From JBCBAP01 sp038532435 (GTDB taxonomy: Bacteria > Pseudomonadota > Alphaproteobacteria > Rhodobacterales > Rhodobacteraceae), in the NCBI GenBank assembly GCA_038532435.1, contig JBCBAP010000022.1:1-51156 (forward strand): DNA of 51,156 bases. Reading direction: 5' to 3'. Each line of letters starts with the position of its first letter. The first letter of the stretch is position 1. The notes under the pieces are model-generated. The model made no database searches. It worked only from the letters and a program-made list of their open reading frames with translations, and was not told where the DNA came from. The translations under genes and the position numbers were made by a program. Shown one piece after another: positions 40,373 to 49,259 of this stretch.

Positions 40373-41026
40373 ATGATCGAGTTCGAAGGGGTGAGCAAAT
40401 CCTACTGGACCGGTGTCCGGCGCAAGGTGATCCTTGACCGGGCATCCTTCCGGGTGGAGCTCGGCCGATCCCTTGGCATCCTCGCCCCGAACGGCACCGG
40501 GAAGTCGACACTCATCAACATGATGGCCGGCCTCGTCAAACCGGATGAGGGGCAGATCCGCCGCACCTCCCGCATTTCGTTTCCCATGGGTTTTTCAGGG
40601 GTGGTCGATGCGGCCCTTTCGGGTGCGGAGAACGCCCGCTACGCCGCCCATTTCTACGAGGTCGATCCCGACTATGTGGAGGCGTTCTGCCGCTGGATGT
40701 GCGAGATCGAGGAGTACTTCGATCAGCCCGTGAACACCTATTCCGCGGGCATGCGCGGGCGGCTGAACCTGTCCCTGCTGCTGTCCCTCGACTTCGACAT
40801 CTATCTCGTCGATGAGGGCATGCCGACGACCGCTGACACGGCGTTCGTGCGCAAGGCGGGCACGGTGTTCAAGAAACGGCTGGAGGAGGCGACCCTGGTC
40901 ATGGTCTCCCACAACCCCAAGCAACTGGAGGCGTTCTGCCGCTCCGCCGCGGTGCTGGCGAGCGGGCGGCTGCACTTCTTCGACCGGCTTCAGGACGCGA
41001 AGGCGATGTACAATTATGTCAAGTGA
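40373..41026 (+). CDS. kpsT: Capsule polysaccharide export ABC transporter ATPase, KpsT-like
   Basis: 217 aa. Walker A GILAPNGTGKSTLINMMAG, signature YSAGMRGRLNLSLLLSLDFDIYLVDEG including Walker B, and switch MVSHN. The N-terminus MIEFEGVSKSYWTGVRRKVILD is that of KpsT/RkpS/BexA proteins, which power export of group 2-type capsule or KDO-containing polysaccharide across the inner membrane with KpsM. No kpsM permease is in the window. The 193-nt upstream region, shared with the divergent GNAT gene, carries ACCCCT/AGGGGT arms at 40325-40349. Confidence 0.92.
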   Translation: MIEFEGVSKSYWTGVRRKVILDRASFRVELGRSLGILAPNGTGKSTLINMMAGLVKPDEGQIRRTSRISFPMGFSGVVDAALSGAENARYAAHFYEVDPDYVEAFCRWMCEIEEYFDQPVNTYSAGMRGRLNLSLLLSLDFDIYLVDEGMPTTADTAFVRKAGTVFKKRLEEATLVMVSHNPKQLEAFCRSAAVLASGRLHFFDRLQDAKAMYNYVK

Positions 41027-42458
41027 TCCCTCCCCCGAGGCGCCCGAACAGGGACCCGGTGCCGCCCGTCGCGCCCGGCGGGCCCAGCGTCGCAAGCGTC
41101 TGCAGGAGGATGCGGAGGCCGCCCGGATCGAGAGTGAGGCGGAAAGCGACGCCCCCGGGACGGAGCGGCTTGACTCCCCCGGCCAGCGCAAGCGGCGCGA
41201 CCTGATGCAGGCGATCCGAAAGGAGGATCAGTCGCTGCCCGCGACGACCAAGGGCACCGCGGTCGATCAGCCCGCCGACGCGATCTATCCGATGACGGAT
41301 GAGGAGCGGGACGCCCAGATCGCCCAGATCCAGCGCGATCTCGTCAAGCGTCGGCGCCGCCGGTGGTTCCTGCTGTGGCTCCGGCTTGCGTTCTTCGTTG
41401 TGCTGCCCACGACCCTTGTCGGCATCTACTACTACAACCACGCAAGCCCGCTCTATTCCACCAACAGCGCGTTCGTCATCGACCGTGCGGCAGCGCCCGG
41501 GGCAATGTCGGCCGGCGGTCTTCTGTCTGGCACGACGTTCGCCACCTCGCGGGAGGCGATCTCGGTCCAGGAATTCCTGACATCGCGGGAGGCCATGCGC
41601 GCCCTCGATGAGGAACTGCGGATCATCGAGCACTATTCGGACCCGACCATCGATCCGATCCAGCGGCTCGAACCCGACGCCTCCGAAAACGCGGCCTACC
41701 GCGCGTACAAGGACCGGGTGCTCGTCGGCTATGACACGACCGAAGGGATCGTGCGGCTGGAGGTCATCGCCGCCTCCCCCGACATGGCGCTTGCGATGAG
41801 CGAGCGGCTGATCTCGATGGCGGAGGCGCGGGTGGACACCATGTCCGACGCAAACCAGAACGACGCGGTGCGCGCGGCCCAGCAGTCCTTCGACGATTCA
41901 ACCCGGGCGCTTGACGAGGCCTACGACACGGTGCTCGCCCTGCAGGAACAGGTCGGTGTCTTCAGCGCGGAGATCGAGGTGGGGCTCGTGCAGACGACGA
42001 TCTCCGCCCTCACCGCGTCGCTGGAGGAACGGCGACTGTCCCTCGCCGCACTCCTCGACAACGCCAGACCCAATCCCGCGCAGCTCCGCATCCTGAACGC
42101 GGAGATTGCCCGGCTCGAAACCGCGATCGACGAACAGCGCGCGATCATCGTGAATTCCCAGGCGGATCAGGACTCGCTCGCCCGCGTCAGCGCCGATCTC
42201 AACCGGGCGGAGCAGAGGCTGGCGCTTCAGCAGGTGCTCCTGCAGGAGGCGACGGCAAGCCTCGTCGTCGCCCAGCGGGAGGCGGCGCAGCAGTCGCTTT
42301 ACCTCTCGCTTGCGGTCAATCCGATCCTGCAGCCGGTGCCGACCTATCCGCGGAAGCTTGAATATACCGCCTTGGCTTTTGTCATCTTCTTTGCCATCTA
42401 CATGGTCGCCTCCCTGACCATATCGATCCTTCGGGAACAGATGAGCTACGGAAACTGA
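41016..42458 (+). CDS. Capsule polysaccharide export inner-membrane protein, KpsE-like
   Basis: 480 aa, polysaccharide co-polymerase type. A long charged cytoplasmic N-terminus (about 110 residues, rich in R, E, Q), first membrane helix WLRLAFFVVLPTTLVGIYYY, a periplasmic part with YSTNSAFVIDRA and extended coiled coil (about residues 250-420), and a second helix YTALAFVIFFAIYMVASLTISIL before a short end. KpsE links inner-membrane transporter to the outer-membrane KpsD/Wza exit. The N-terminal extension is longer than in the E. coli protein. ATG 41016 overlaps kpsT by 11 nt. Confidence 0.88.
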   Translation: MSSDPSPEAPEQGPGAARRARRAQRRKRLQEDAEAARIESEAESDAPGTERLDSPGQRKRRDLMQAIRKEDQSLPATTKGTAVDQPADAIYPMTDEERDAQIAQIQRDLVKRRRRRWFLLWLRLAFFVVLPTTLVGIYYYNHASPLYSTNSAFVIDRAAAPGAMSAGGLLSGTTFATSREAISVQEFLTSREAMRALDEELRIIEHYSDPTIDPIQRLEPDASENAAYRAYKDRVLVGYDTTEGIVRLEVIAASPDMALAMSERLISMAEARVDTMSDANQNDAVRAAQQSFDDSTRALDEAYDTVLALQEQVGVFSAEIEVGLVQTTISALTASLEERRLSLAALLDNARPNPAQLRILNAEIARLETAIDEQRAIIVNSQADQDSLARVSADLNRAEQRLALQQVLLQEATASLVVAQREAAQQSLYLSLAVNPILQPVPTYPRKLEYTALAFVIFFAIYMVASLTISILREQMSYGN

Positions 42459-43300
42459 TGACACAGCAGAAACCCGTCGCCGTCGGCGACCTGACCATTG
42501 CCAACGATTGTCCCCTGACGGTGATCGCCGGTCCCTGCCAGCTTGAGAGCGCGGACCACGCCCTGATGATCGCGGAAACGGTGATGGAGGCCTGCGCCGC
42601 GTCCGGCGCGCAGTTCATATTTAAGGGATCCTTCGACAAGGCGAACCGCACCTCGCTCTCCGGTGCCCGCGGCGTGGGACTCGAGGATGGGCTGATCATC
42701 ATGCGCACCGTGAAGGAGAAAATCGGCTGCCCGGTTCTCACGGACGTGCATACGGAGGGGCAGTGCGCCCTCGCCGCCGACCTCATCGACGTGCTCCAGA
42801 TCCCCGCGTTCCTCTGCCGCCAGACGGACCTGCTGCTCGCCGCGGGCCGCTCCGGCGCGGCCGTGAACGTGAAGAAGGGGCAGTTCCTGGCCCCGTGGGA
42901 GATGGGCAACATCGTCACCAAGATCGAGTCCACCGGCAACGAGCGCATCCTCCTGACGGAGCGGGGCACGAGCTTCGGCTACAACACCCTCGTGGTGGAC
43001 ATGCGCAGCCCGCCGATCATGGCCAAGACCGGCTATCCGGTGGTGATGGACGCGACCCACGCGGTCGCCATGCCCGGGGGCAAAGGGACCTCTTCCGGCG
43101 GTCAGCGGGAATTTGCGCCCGTCATGGCCCGTGCCGCCGTGAGCATCGGCGTTGCCGCCGTCTTCATCGAAACCCATCAGGACCCGGACAACGCCCCCTC
43201 CGACGGGCCGAACATGATCCGGCTCGACGACATGCCGACGCTGATCCCGACACTCATGGGCTTCGACGCGCTGGCCAAGGCGAACCCGGTCGAGGTCTGA
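42458..43300 (+). CDS. kdsA: 2-dehydro-3-deoxyphosphooctonate aldolase (KDO-8-phosphate synthase)
   Basis: 280 aa. It condenses phosphoenolpyruvate with arabinose 5-phosphate to KDO-8-P for lipopolysaccharide and capsule. Motifs: VIAGPCQLES, IFKGSFDKANRTSLSGARGVGLEDGL, VKKGQFLAPWEM, RGTSFGYNTLVVDMRS, VVMDATHAVAMPGG and FIETHQDPDNAPSDGPNMI. It overlaps the kpsE-like gene by 1 nt (TGATG), pointing to KDO in the exported polymer or its linker. Confidence 0.96.
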   Translation: MTQQKPVAVGDLTIANDCPLTVIAGPCQLESADHALMIAETVMEACAASGAQFIFKGSFDKANRTSLSGARGVGLEDGLIIMRTVKEKIGCPVLTDVHTEGQCALAADLIDVLQIPAFLCRQTDLLLAAGRSGAAVNVKKGQFLAPWEMGNIVTKIESTGNERILLTERGTSFGYNTLVVDMRSPPIMAKTGYPVVMDATHAVAMPGGKGTSSGGQREFAPVMARAAVSIGVAAVFIETHQDPDNAPSDGPNMIRLDDMPTLIPTLMGFDALAKANPVEV

Positions 43301-43323
43301 GCAGCCCTTAAAACTTGATGCAA

Positions 43324-43343
43324 CGCGCCGACTTTCCGGCGCG
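43324..43343 (+). terminator. Terminator-like hairpin after kdsA
   Basis: CGCGCCG-ACTTTC-CGGCGCG is a perfect 7-bp stem 23 nt after the kdsA stop and before the chemotaxis genes. No clear U-tract follows. Confidence 0.5.
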
Positions 43344-43410
43344 CCATTAAGCCGCCGGTAACGGCTCGATTCAATAGTGTGACGTGACGCGCACTGGATC
43401 GAGGACCGGC

Positions 43411-43734
43411 ATGACATCCGACGACGATATCGCCGCGGCGGCGGGGGCCACCGGTGAGACCACGCTTGTGGTTCCGACGAAGGCGCGGCTTGCTGCGGCC
43501 GAGGCGGCACTCGACATCCTGCGCGCCCTGCCTGCGGAGGTCGCACCCCTCATCGATGCCTCCGGGGTTGAGGACATCTCGACCCAATATGTGGGCGTCC
43601 TGCACAGCGCGCTCGCCGCACGTGAGGGGCTCTCGCCCCCGATGATCGTCCAGGCGCCCACCCCGGCCTTCGTCGACGCGTTCTCCGATCTGGGCCTGTT
43701 CGCCGATCTGATGAAAATGGAGTTCCGCCAATGA
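43411..43734 (+). CDS. STAS-domain protein of the chemotaxis cluster
   Basis: 107 aa. The STAS core is ALDILRALPAEVAPLIDASGVEDISTQYVGVLHSALAARE, with D-A-S-G-V-E at the position of the usual phosphorylatable site and PTPAFVDAFSDLGLFADLM as the last helix. STAS proteins are binding modules for anti-sigma-type kinases and also occur next to che genes in Rhodobacterales. ATG 43411 has GAGGA 8 nt upstream. Overlaps cheY by ATGA. Confidence 0.82.
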   Translation: MTSDDDIAAAAGATGETTLVVPTKARLAAAEAALDILRALPAEVAPLIDASGVEDISTQYVGVLHSALAAREGLSPPMIVQAPTPAFVDAFSDLGLFADLMKMEFRQ

Positions 43735-44090
43735 CCCGCGTGCTCGCCGTCGACGACACCCGCGCGCTGCGCAACATGCTGACGGACTGTCTGGAACGGG
43801 CCGGGCACGAGGTGCTGGTGGCCAGCGACGGGCAGGAGGCGCTCGAACAGCTTCGCGCCCATGCCCCGGACATCGTGATCACCGATCTCAACATGCCCCG
43901 CATGAACGGTCTAGAGTTCATCGCCGCCGCCCGGGCGGAGCCTGCGGGCCGGGAAGTGCCCATGCTCCTGCTCACCACCGAAACCGCACAGGATCTCAAG
44001 GACAAGGCGCGGGAGGTCAAGGCCACCGGCTGGCTGGCGAAGCCCTTCGACCCGGATCAGATCCTGTCCCTCGTCGAACAGCTCGCCTGA
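43731..44090 (+). CDS. cheY: Chemotaxis response regulator, CheY-like (first)
   Basis: 119 aa single receiver domain. Acidic pocket AVDDTR, phospho-acceptor D52 (VITDLNMPRMNG), T in LLLTTETA and K in WLAKPFDPDQ. Target would be the flagellar motor or a phosphate sink. Overlaps the STAS gene by 4 nt and precedes cheA by 10 nt. Confidence 0.92.
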   Translation: MTRVLAVDDTRALRNMLTDCLERAGHEVLVASDGQEALEQLRAHAPDIVITDLNMPRMNGLEFIAAARAEPAGREVPMLLLTTETAQDLKDKAREVKATGWLAKPFDPDQILSLVEQLA

Positions 44091-44100
44091 GACCATCGGG

Positions 44101-46244
44101 ATGGAGGAAGAAGACGACTTCAAGTCGCTGTTCTTCACGGAGTGCGACGAGCTGCTGACCGACCTGCGGGAGCATCTCGACACCCTCGCCGATGGCGCGG
44201 GCGATGCGGAAACGGTGAACGCCGCCTTTCGGGCCGTGCACTCGGTGAAGGGCGGGGCGGCGGCGTTCGGCTTCAACGATCTCATCCATTTCGCCCACGC
44301 TTTCGAGACGGTCATGGACAGGTGCCGGGGCGGGGAGCTCGACCTGACGGAGGATGTCAGCGCGCTCTTGCTGCGGGCAAGCGACGTGATGGAGCTTCTG
44401 GTGGAAAACGCCCGCACCGGCAGCGCCACGGACGATCCGGTACGAGACAAGGTGCTTGCCGACCTTGCGGCGCTGTCCGACAGCCCGCTCACCGCGCAGC
44501 CCGCCCCCGCGGGTACGCCTGCCGACGATCCCCTGCCGGAGACCCGCACTGTCACCGTCATCGTGGCACCCGGGCCGGACTTCTTCCGCTCGGGCCATGA
44601 CCCGCTCCGCATCATTCGTGCGGCACGGCCGCTCGGCCTGACCGACATCGCGATTTCCGGCGCACCGCAAACGCTGGAAAGCCTCGACATCGAACTCTGC
44701 CCCTATCGCTGGACACTGAGTTTCGACACGTCCGAGCCACCGGGCGCCCTGATCGATTTCTTCGACTTCTACAGCCTGAGTGCGGACATCACCCTCGACG
44801 ATCCCGCGCAGGAGCCGGAGGCCCCGCCGGCCCAGCCCCCTCCGGATCTCGAGCCCGAGCCGGTTCCCGAGATCGAGACCCCGCCGACCCGTTCCGTTTC
44901 CAAATCCNNNNNNNNNNNNNNNNNNNNNNNNNNNNNNNNNNNNNNNNNNNNNNNNNNNNNNNNNNNNNNNNNNNNNNNNNNNNNNNNNNNNNNNNNNNNN
45001 NNNNNNNGCCCGAGCCGGTTCCCGAGATCGAGACCCCGCCGACCCGTTCCGTTTCCAAATCCCTGCGGGTCGAGATCCCCCGCATCGACCGGCTCGTGAA
45101 CCTTGTGGGGGAGATCGTGATCACCCAGGCAGCCCTCGCCCAGAACGTCGTGGAGCTGAACGCCGCAGGAAGCCAGGCGCTCGCAACCACGATCGAGGCC
45201 ATGTCCCGCCAGACCCGGGAGCTTCAGGAAAGCGTCATGGCGATCCGCGCCCAGCCGGTCAAATCCGTCTTCAGCCGCATGCCGCGGGTGGTGCGCGACC
45301 TCGCGGACAAGCTGCAGAAGAAGGCGCGGCTGGTCCTGTCCGGCGAGCATACCGAGGTTGATGCGACCGTGATCGAGGAGCTGGCCGAGCCGCTCACCCA
45401 CATGCTCCGCAACTCCATGGACCACGGGCTCGAGCCGCCTGCGGACCGGCAGGCGGCGGGAAAGCCGGAGACCGGCACCATCACGCTCTCCGCCGAGCAC
45501 CGGGGGGAGCGTGTGGTGATCACCCTCGCCGATGACGGGCGGGGGATCGACCGGGACCGGGTGCGCGCGAAGGCGGTGGAGAACGGCCTGATCACGGAGG
45601 ATGACCTGCTCACGCCGGAGGAGGTCGATCTTCTGATCTTTCATCCCGGGTTCTCCACCGCGAAGGAGGTGTCCTCCGTATCAGGACGCGGCGTCGGCAT
45701 GGATGTGGTCAAGCGCAAGATCCAGTCGCTGGGCGGGCGCTTCTCCCTGCACAACAGCCCGGGCACGGGCTCGCGGTTCCAGATCACCCTGCCCCTGACC
45801 CTTGCGGTGCTCGACGGCATGACGATCTGCGTCGGTGACGACCGGTTCATCCTGCCGCTTTCCAGCGTGGTGGAGGCGCTCCGGGTCGATGATTGCACCA
45901 TCGAGGCCCTGCCGGACTGCTCCCGCGTTCTGGCCCGCCGTGGCGAGTACATACCGCTCGTCAGCCTGCGCGATGTGCTCGATCTGCCACCAGGTGAAGC
46001 GCCGGAGCAGATGGCCATCGTGGTGGACACGGAGACGGACGGCCATGTGGCCCTGCTGGTCGATGAACTGCTCGGCCAGCGGCAGGTCGTGCTCAAAAGC
46101 CTCGAGGCCAACTTCCAGCCCGTGCCCGGCGTCTCCGGCGCGACCATTCTCGGCGACGGTCGGGTTGCCCTCATCCTCGATGTCCCCGCCCTCGTGACCC
46201 TCGACCGGCGCCCGTCCCCGCAACCCATGGAGACCGCGAGTTGA
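44101..46244 (+). CDS. cheA: Chemotaxis histidine kinase CheA, interrupted by a scaffold gap
   Basis: P1 domain with phospho-acceptor H47 (AVHSVKGGAAAFGF), a P2-like region (FFRSGHDPLRIIRAARPLG ... CPYRWTLSF), a Pro/Glu linker (QPPPDLEPEPVPEIETPP), then after the gap P3 dimerisation (RVEIPRIDRLVNLVGEIVI), P4 kinase with N box (HMLRNSMDHGLEPP), G1 (LADDGRGIDRD), F/G2 (FHPGFSTAKEVSSVSGRGVGMDVVK) and the P5 CheW-like end. The printed sequence breaks frame at the 100 N. Removing 155 nt (the N run plus one copy of the flanking 55-mer) joins both parts in frame, giving about 662 aa, a normal CheA. Confidence 0.93.
44853..45062. repeat. Identical 55-nt flanks on both sides of the N gap
   Basis: Positions 44853-44907 and 45008-45062 are identical over 55 nt (starting GCCCGAGCCGGTTCCC, ending GTTTCCAAATCC). 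Exactly 55 nt is a common assembler k-mer, so this looks like two contigs sharing their terminal k-mer and scaffolded with filler N. A real in-frame tandem repeat in the linker cannot be fully excluded. Confidence 0.85.
44908..45007. other. Assembly gap (100 N)
   Basis: A run of exactly 100 N, the conventional filler for a gap of unknown size, inside the cheA linker. Its length has no biological meaning and causes the apparent frameshift. Confidence 0.98.
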
Positions 46245-46723
46245 CCCAGCCCAGCCCGACCGACCCCTCGCCCGACGGCGACACACGCTACGAACAGTAC
46301 GTCTCCTTCCTCGTCGGCGACCGCGCCTACGGGGTCGACATCATCCGGGTGCGCGAGATCAAGCAGTGGACCGCGCCGACGGCCCTGCCCAACCAGCCCG
46401 CCCATATCCGCGGCGTGCTGAACCTGCGCGGCACCATCGTGCCCGTGCACGACCTGCGCGCCCGCTTCGGAGGCCCTCTAACGGAGGCGGGGGAGATGAA
46501 CGTGATCGTCATCGTCACCCTGCAGGAACGGACCATCGGCATCCTCGTCGATGCGGTATCGGACATCATCACGGTGGCGCTCAACGACATTCTCGCGGTG
46601 CCGACAACAAGCGGGGAGGCGGACCTCAAGAGCCTCAGCGGCCTCGTGAACACGGACGCGGGCATGGTCGCGCTCCTCAATCTCGACGGGCTCTTCCCGC
46701 AGACCGCACCGGCGGCCGCATGA
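46241..46723 (+). CDS. cheW: Chemotaxis coupling protein CheW
   Basis: 160 aa. CheW domain: YEQYVSFLVGDRAYGVDIIRVREIKQWTAPTALPNQPAHIRGVLNLRGTIVPVHDLRARFG and GILVDAVSDIITV. It couples receptors to CheA. The start is TTG 46241 overlapping the cheA stop as TTGA; the next in-frame ATG is inside the domain. Confidence 0.94.
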   Translation: MTQPSPTDPSPDGDTRYEQYVSFLVGDRAYGVDIIRVREIKQWTAPTALPNQPAHIRGVLNLRGTIVPVHDLRARFGGPLTEAGEMNVIVIVTLQERTIGILVDAVSDIITVALNDILAVPTTSGEADLKSLSGLVNTDAGMVALLNLDGLFPQTAPAAA

Positions 46724-46733
46724 GAGGCGCATC

Positions 46734-47600
46734 GTGAGCAGAGCAGAACAGCTGGAACAGGGCGCCGCTCGCCGCGCACGGCCCGACGCGCCGCCGGCGA
46801 TGACACAGGCCGAGTTCACCCGCATCGCCGAGCGGGTCCTCGCGCAGACCGGGATCGTGCTCAAGGAGCACAAGCGGCAGATGGTCTACTCCCGCATGAC
46901 CCGCCGCCTGCGCGCGCTCGGTCTGACCAGCTTCACCGCCTATCTCGACCATCTCGACGCCGCAACCGACGGTGGGGAGGCCCGCGCCTTCGTCAACGCG
47001 GTAACCACGAACCTCACCTCCTTCTTCCGCGAGGATCATCATTTCGAGGATTTCGAGAGGGAGGTTCTGCCGCACCTGATTGCCCGGCGCGACGGTCGTC
47101 TCAGGCTCTGGTCCGCCGGATGTTCCAGCGGAGAGGAACCCTACACCCTCGCCATGTCACTCCTCCATGCGTGCCGGGATGCGCCCCCCGTCGACCTGCG
47201 GATTCTCGCGACGGACATCGACACGGACATGCTCGACCGCGCCCGTGCGGGGATCTACACGCGGGAACGGACGGCGAAGATCCCGCGCCGGTTCTCGGGT
47301 TACCTCCTCGACGGGCCGGATGCGGAAACGGCACGCATCGCCCCACAGGTCCAGGCGCTCATCACTTTCAAGGAGCTCAACCTCATCGGCCCTTGGCCGG
47401 TGCGGGGCCCCTTCGACGTCATCTTCTGCCGAAACGTGCTCATCTATTTCGACGGGCGGACGAAAGCGGCTCTCATCGACCGGTTCGCGGACCTGCTCAC
47501 CCCGGGCGGTGCGCTCTATCTGGGCCACTCCGAGTCCCTGCTGGACGAGCACCCGCTTCTGGAGAGCCTCGGGGCGACAGTTTATCGGAGGCGCCGATGA
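46734..47600 (+). CDS. cheR: Chemotaxis protein methyltransferase CheR
   Basis: 288 aa. It methylates receptor glutamates with SAM. N-terminal helical domain (MTRRLRALGLTSFTAYLDHL), NLTSFFREDHHFEDFEREVLPHL, SAM motif LWSAGCSSGEEPYTLAM, ILATDIDTDMLDRARAGIYT and DVIFCRNVLIYFDGRTK. GTG 46734 has GAGAGG 6 nt upstream; ATG 46800 is an alternative closer to the domain. Overlaps cheD by ATGA. Confidence 0.95.
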   Translation: MSRAEQLEQGAARRARPDAPPAMTQAEFTRIAERVLAQTGIVLKEHKRQMVYSRMTRRLRALGLTSFTAYLDHLDAATDGGEARAFVNAVTTNLTSFFREDHHFEDFEREVLPHLIARRDGRLRLWSAGCSSGEEPYTLAMSLLHACRDAPPVDLRILATDIDTDMLDRARAGIYTRERTAKIPRRFSGYLLDGPDAETARIAPQVQALITFKELNLIGPWPVRGPFDVIFCRNVLIYFDGRTKAALIDRFADLLTPGGALYLGHSESLLDEHPLLESLGATVYRRRR

Positions 47601-48196
47601 GTTCCGCAGCGCTCCGCCCGTACCCGGATCCCCGCGCCCATTTTGAGGCGCGGCTGGACGTGCACGTGATCCCGGTCCTGCCCGGGTATCACGAGGTCAC
47701 GGACGATCCGGATCTCGCGCTCATGACGCTGCTGGGCTCCTGCGTCGCGGCCTGCATCAGGGACCGGCGCAGCGGCCTCGGCGGACTCAACCACTTCCTT
47801 CTGCCCTCCGGCGGCGGGGAGCGGGAGACGCTCTCTTCCCGCTACGGGGTGCACGCCATGGAGGTCCTGATCAACGACATCCTGCGCACCGGTGCCCGCA
47901 AGTCGGACCTGGAGGCGAAGCTCTTCGGGGGGGCGGAGATCATCGGTACCCGCGCGTCAGAGACAGTGGGTATGCGCAACGCTGAGTTTGCCCGCGCCTA
48001 CCTCCTGCAGGAGGGGATCCACCTCGTCGCCGAAGATCTCGGCGGCGATCGGGCACGGCGGATCTTCTTCATCCCCACGACCGGAAAGGTGCACGTGCAG
48101 CGAATCCGCGGGAGTGCGGCGCGGGAGACGGAGGCGCAGGAACGCGCGCTCACCCACCGCACCCGCCCGGTGAGCGGCGGGGTCGAGCTCTTCTGA
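47597..48196 (+). CDS. cheD: Chemoreceptor glutamine deamidase CheD
   Basis: 199 aa. Catalytic C49 in TLLGSCVAACIRD and H66 in LGGLNHFLLP, followed by RYGVHAMEVLINDILRTGARKSDLEAKLFGGAEI. It deamidates receptor glutamines, feeding methylation by CheR/CheB. Slightly long C-terminus (HRTRPVSGGVELF). Overlaps cheR by 4 nt and cheB by 1 nt (TGATG). Confidence 0.94.
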   Translation: MSSAALRPYPDPRAHFEARLDVHVIPVLPGYHEVTDDPDLALMTLLGSCVAACIRDRRSGLGGLNHFLLPSGGGERETLSSRYGVHAMEVLINDILRTGARKSDLEAKLFGGAEIIGTRASETVGMRNAEFARAYLLQEGIHLVAEDLGGDRARRIFFIPTTGKVHVQRIRGSAARETEAQERALTHRTRPVSGGVELF

Positions 48197-49242
48197 TGGC
48201 CGCCCGCGTGCTCATCGTCGATGACAGCACCGTCATGCGCCGGATGATGCGCAGCATGCTCGACGCGGATCCGGAGCTTCAGGTCGTGGCGGAAGCGGAG
48301 GATACCCCTTCCGCCCGCGCACTGATCAAGCAGCACGATCCGGACGTCGTGACACTCGATGTTGAAATGCCCGGGATGAACGGGCTCGATTTTCTGCAGA
48401 AGATCATGCAGTTGCGCCCCACTCCGGTGATCATGGTTTCCTCCCTGACCACCAAGGGGGCGGACACCACGCTCGCCGCACTCCAGATCGGGGCCGTGGA
48501 TGTGGTGCACAAGCCTGGCGGGACGCGGCCCCTCGCGGAGTTCGGCGCGACACTTCGCGAAAAGGTGCGCCTCGCCGCCGGGGTCAATGACCGGCGACCG
48601 GCCGAGCCCGCGCGCGCCGTCTCACAATCGCCGTTGCCGACCAACTGGCGACCGGAGTTTATCGCGATTGGCGCCTCGACCGGGGGCGTAGGTGCGGTGA
48701 CCGATGTGCTGCGGGGCCTTCCTCTCCACGCACCCCCCGTCCTGATTGTCCAGCACATGCCGGAGGGATTTACCGGGCGGTTCGCAACGCGCCTCAACGG
48801 TCAACTGCCCCAGCAGGTCGCCGAGGCGCGGGACGAGGAGCCTCTCCTGCCCGGCACCGTCCGGATCGCCCCCGGCGGTGCCCAGCTCGGCGTAGCCCTT
48901 CGCGCGGGGCATCTGATCAGCCGGATCGTGTCCGCGCCGCAGATGTCCGGCCACCGTCCTTCGGTCGACTTTCTGTTCGACTCCCTCGCCCGCACCGGAC
49001 GGCGCGGGCTGGCGGTCATTCTCACCGGCATGGGGCGGGACGGGGCGCGGGGTGTCGGCGCCCTTTCCGCCCAGGGCTCGATCTGCATCGTGCAGGATCA
49101 GGAGACGTCCGTCGTCTTCGGGATGCCCCGCGCGGCAATCGAGACCGGCAAAGTTCACCAGATCCTTCCGCTCCCCGCAATCGCTCCCTATTTGTGCACG
49201 TTTTCGAAACCAAATCCGACCCATAGTCCCATTGCGTCCTAG
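48196..49242 (+). CDS. cheB: Chemotaxis response regulator protein-glutamate methylesterase CheB
   Basis: 348 aa. Receiver domain with D55 (VVTLDVEMPGMNGLDFL), linker (about residues 130-150), methylesterase domain with catalytic S161 (IAIGASTGGVGAV), H187 (IVQHMPEGFTGRFA) and D282 (LTGMGRDGARG). It demethylates receptors once phosphorylated by CheA. Confidence 0.96.
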   Translation: MAARVLIVDDSTVMRRMMRSMLDADPELQVVAEAEDTPSARALIKQHDPDVVTLDVEMPGMNGLDFLQKIMQLRPTPVIMVSSLTTKGADTTLAALQIGAVDVVHKPGGTRPLAEFGATLREKVRLAAGVNDRRPAEPARAVSQSPLPTNWRPEFIAIGASTGGVGAVTDVLRGLPLHAPPVLIVQHMPEGFTGRFATRLNGQLPQQVAEARDEEPLLPGTVRIAPGGAQLGVALRAGHLISRIVSAPQMSGHRPSVDFLFDSLARTGRRGLAVILTGMGRDGARGVGALSAQGSICIVQDQETSVVFGMPRAAIETGKVHQILPLPAIAPYLCTFSKPNPTHSPIAS

Positions 49243-49259
49243 TCTCTGGAGAAATTGAT

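Noticed and set aside
44101..45099. cheA as a frameshifted pseudogene or two genes
   Set aside because: The break is caused by 100 filler N and a duplicated 55-mer; all catalytic boxes are present and in frame once these are collapsed.
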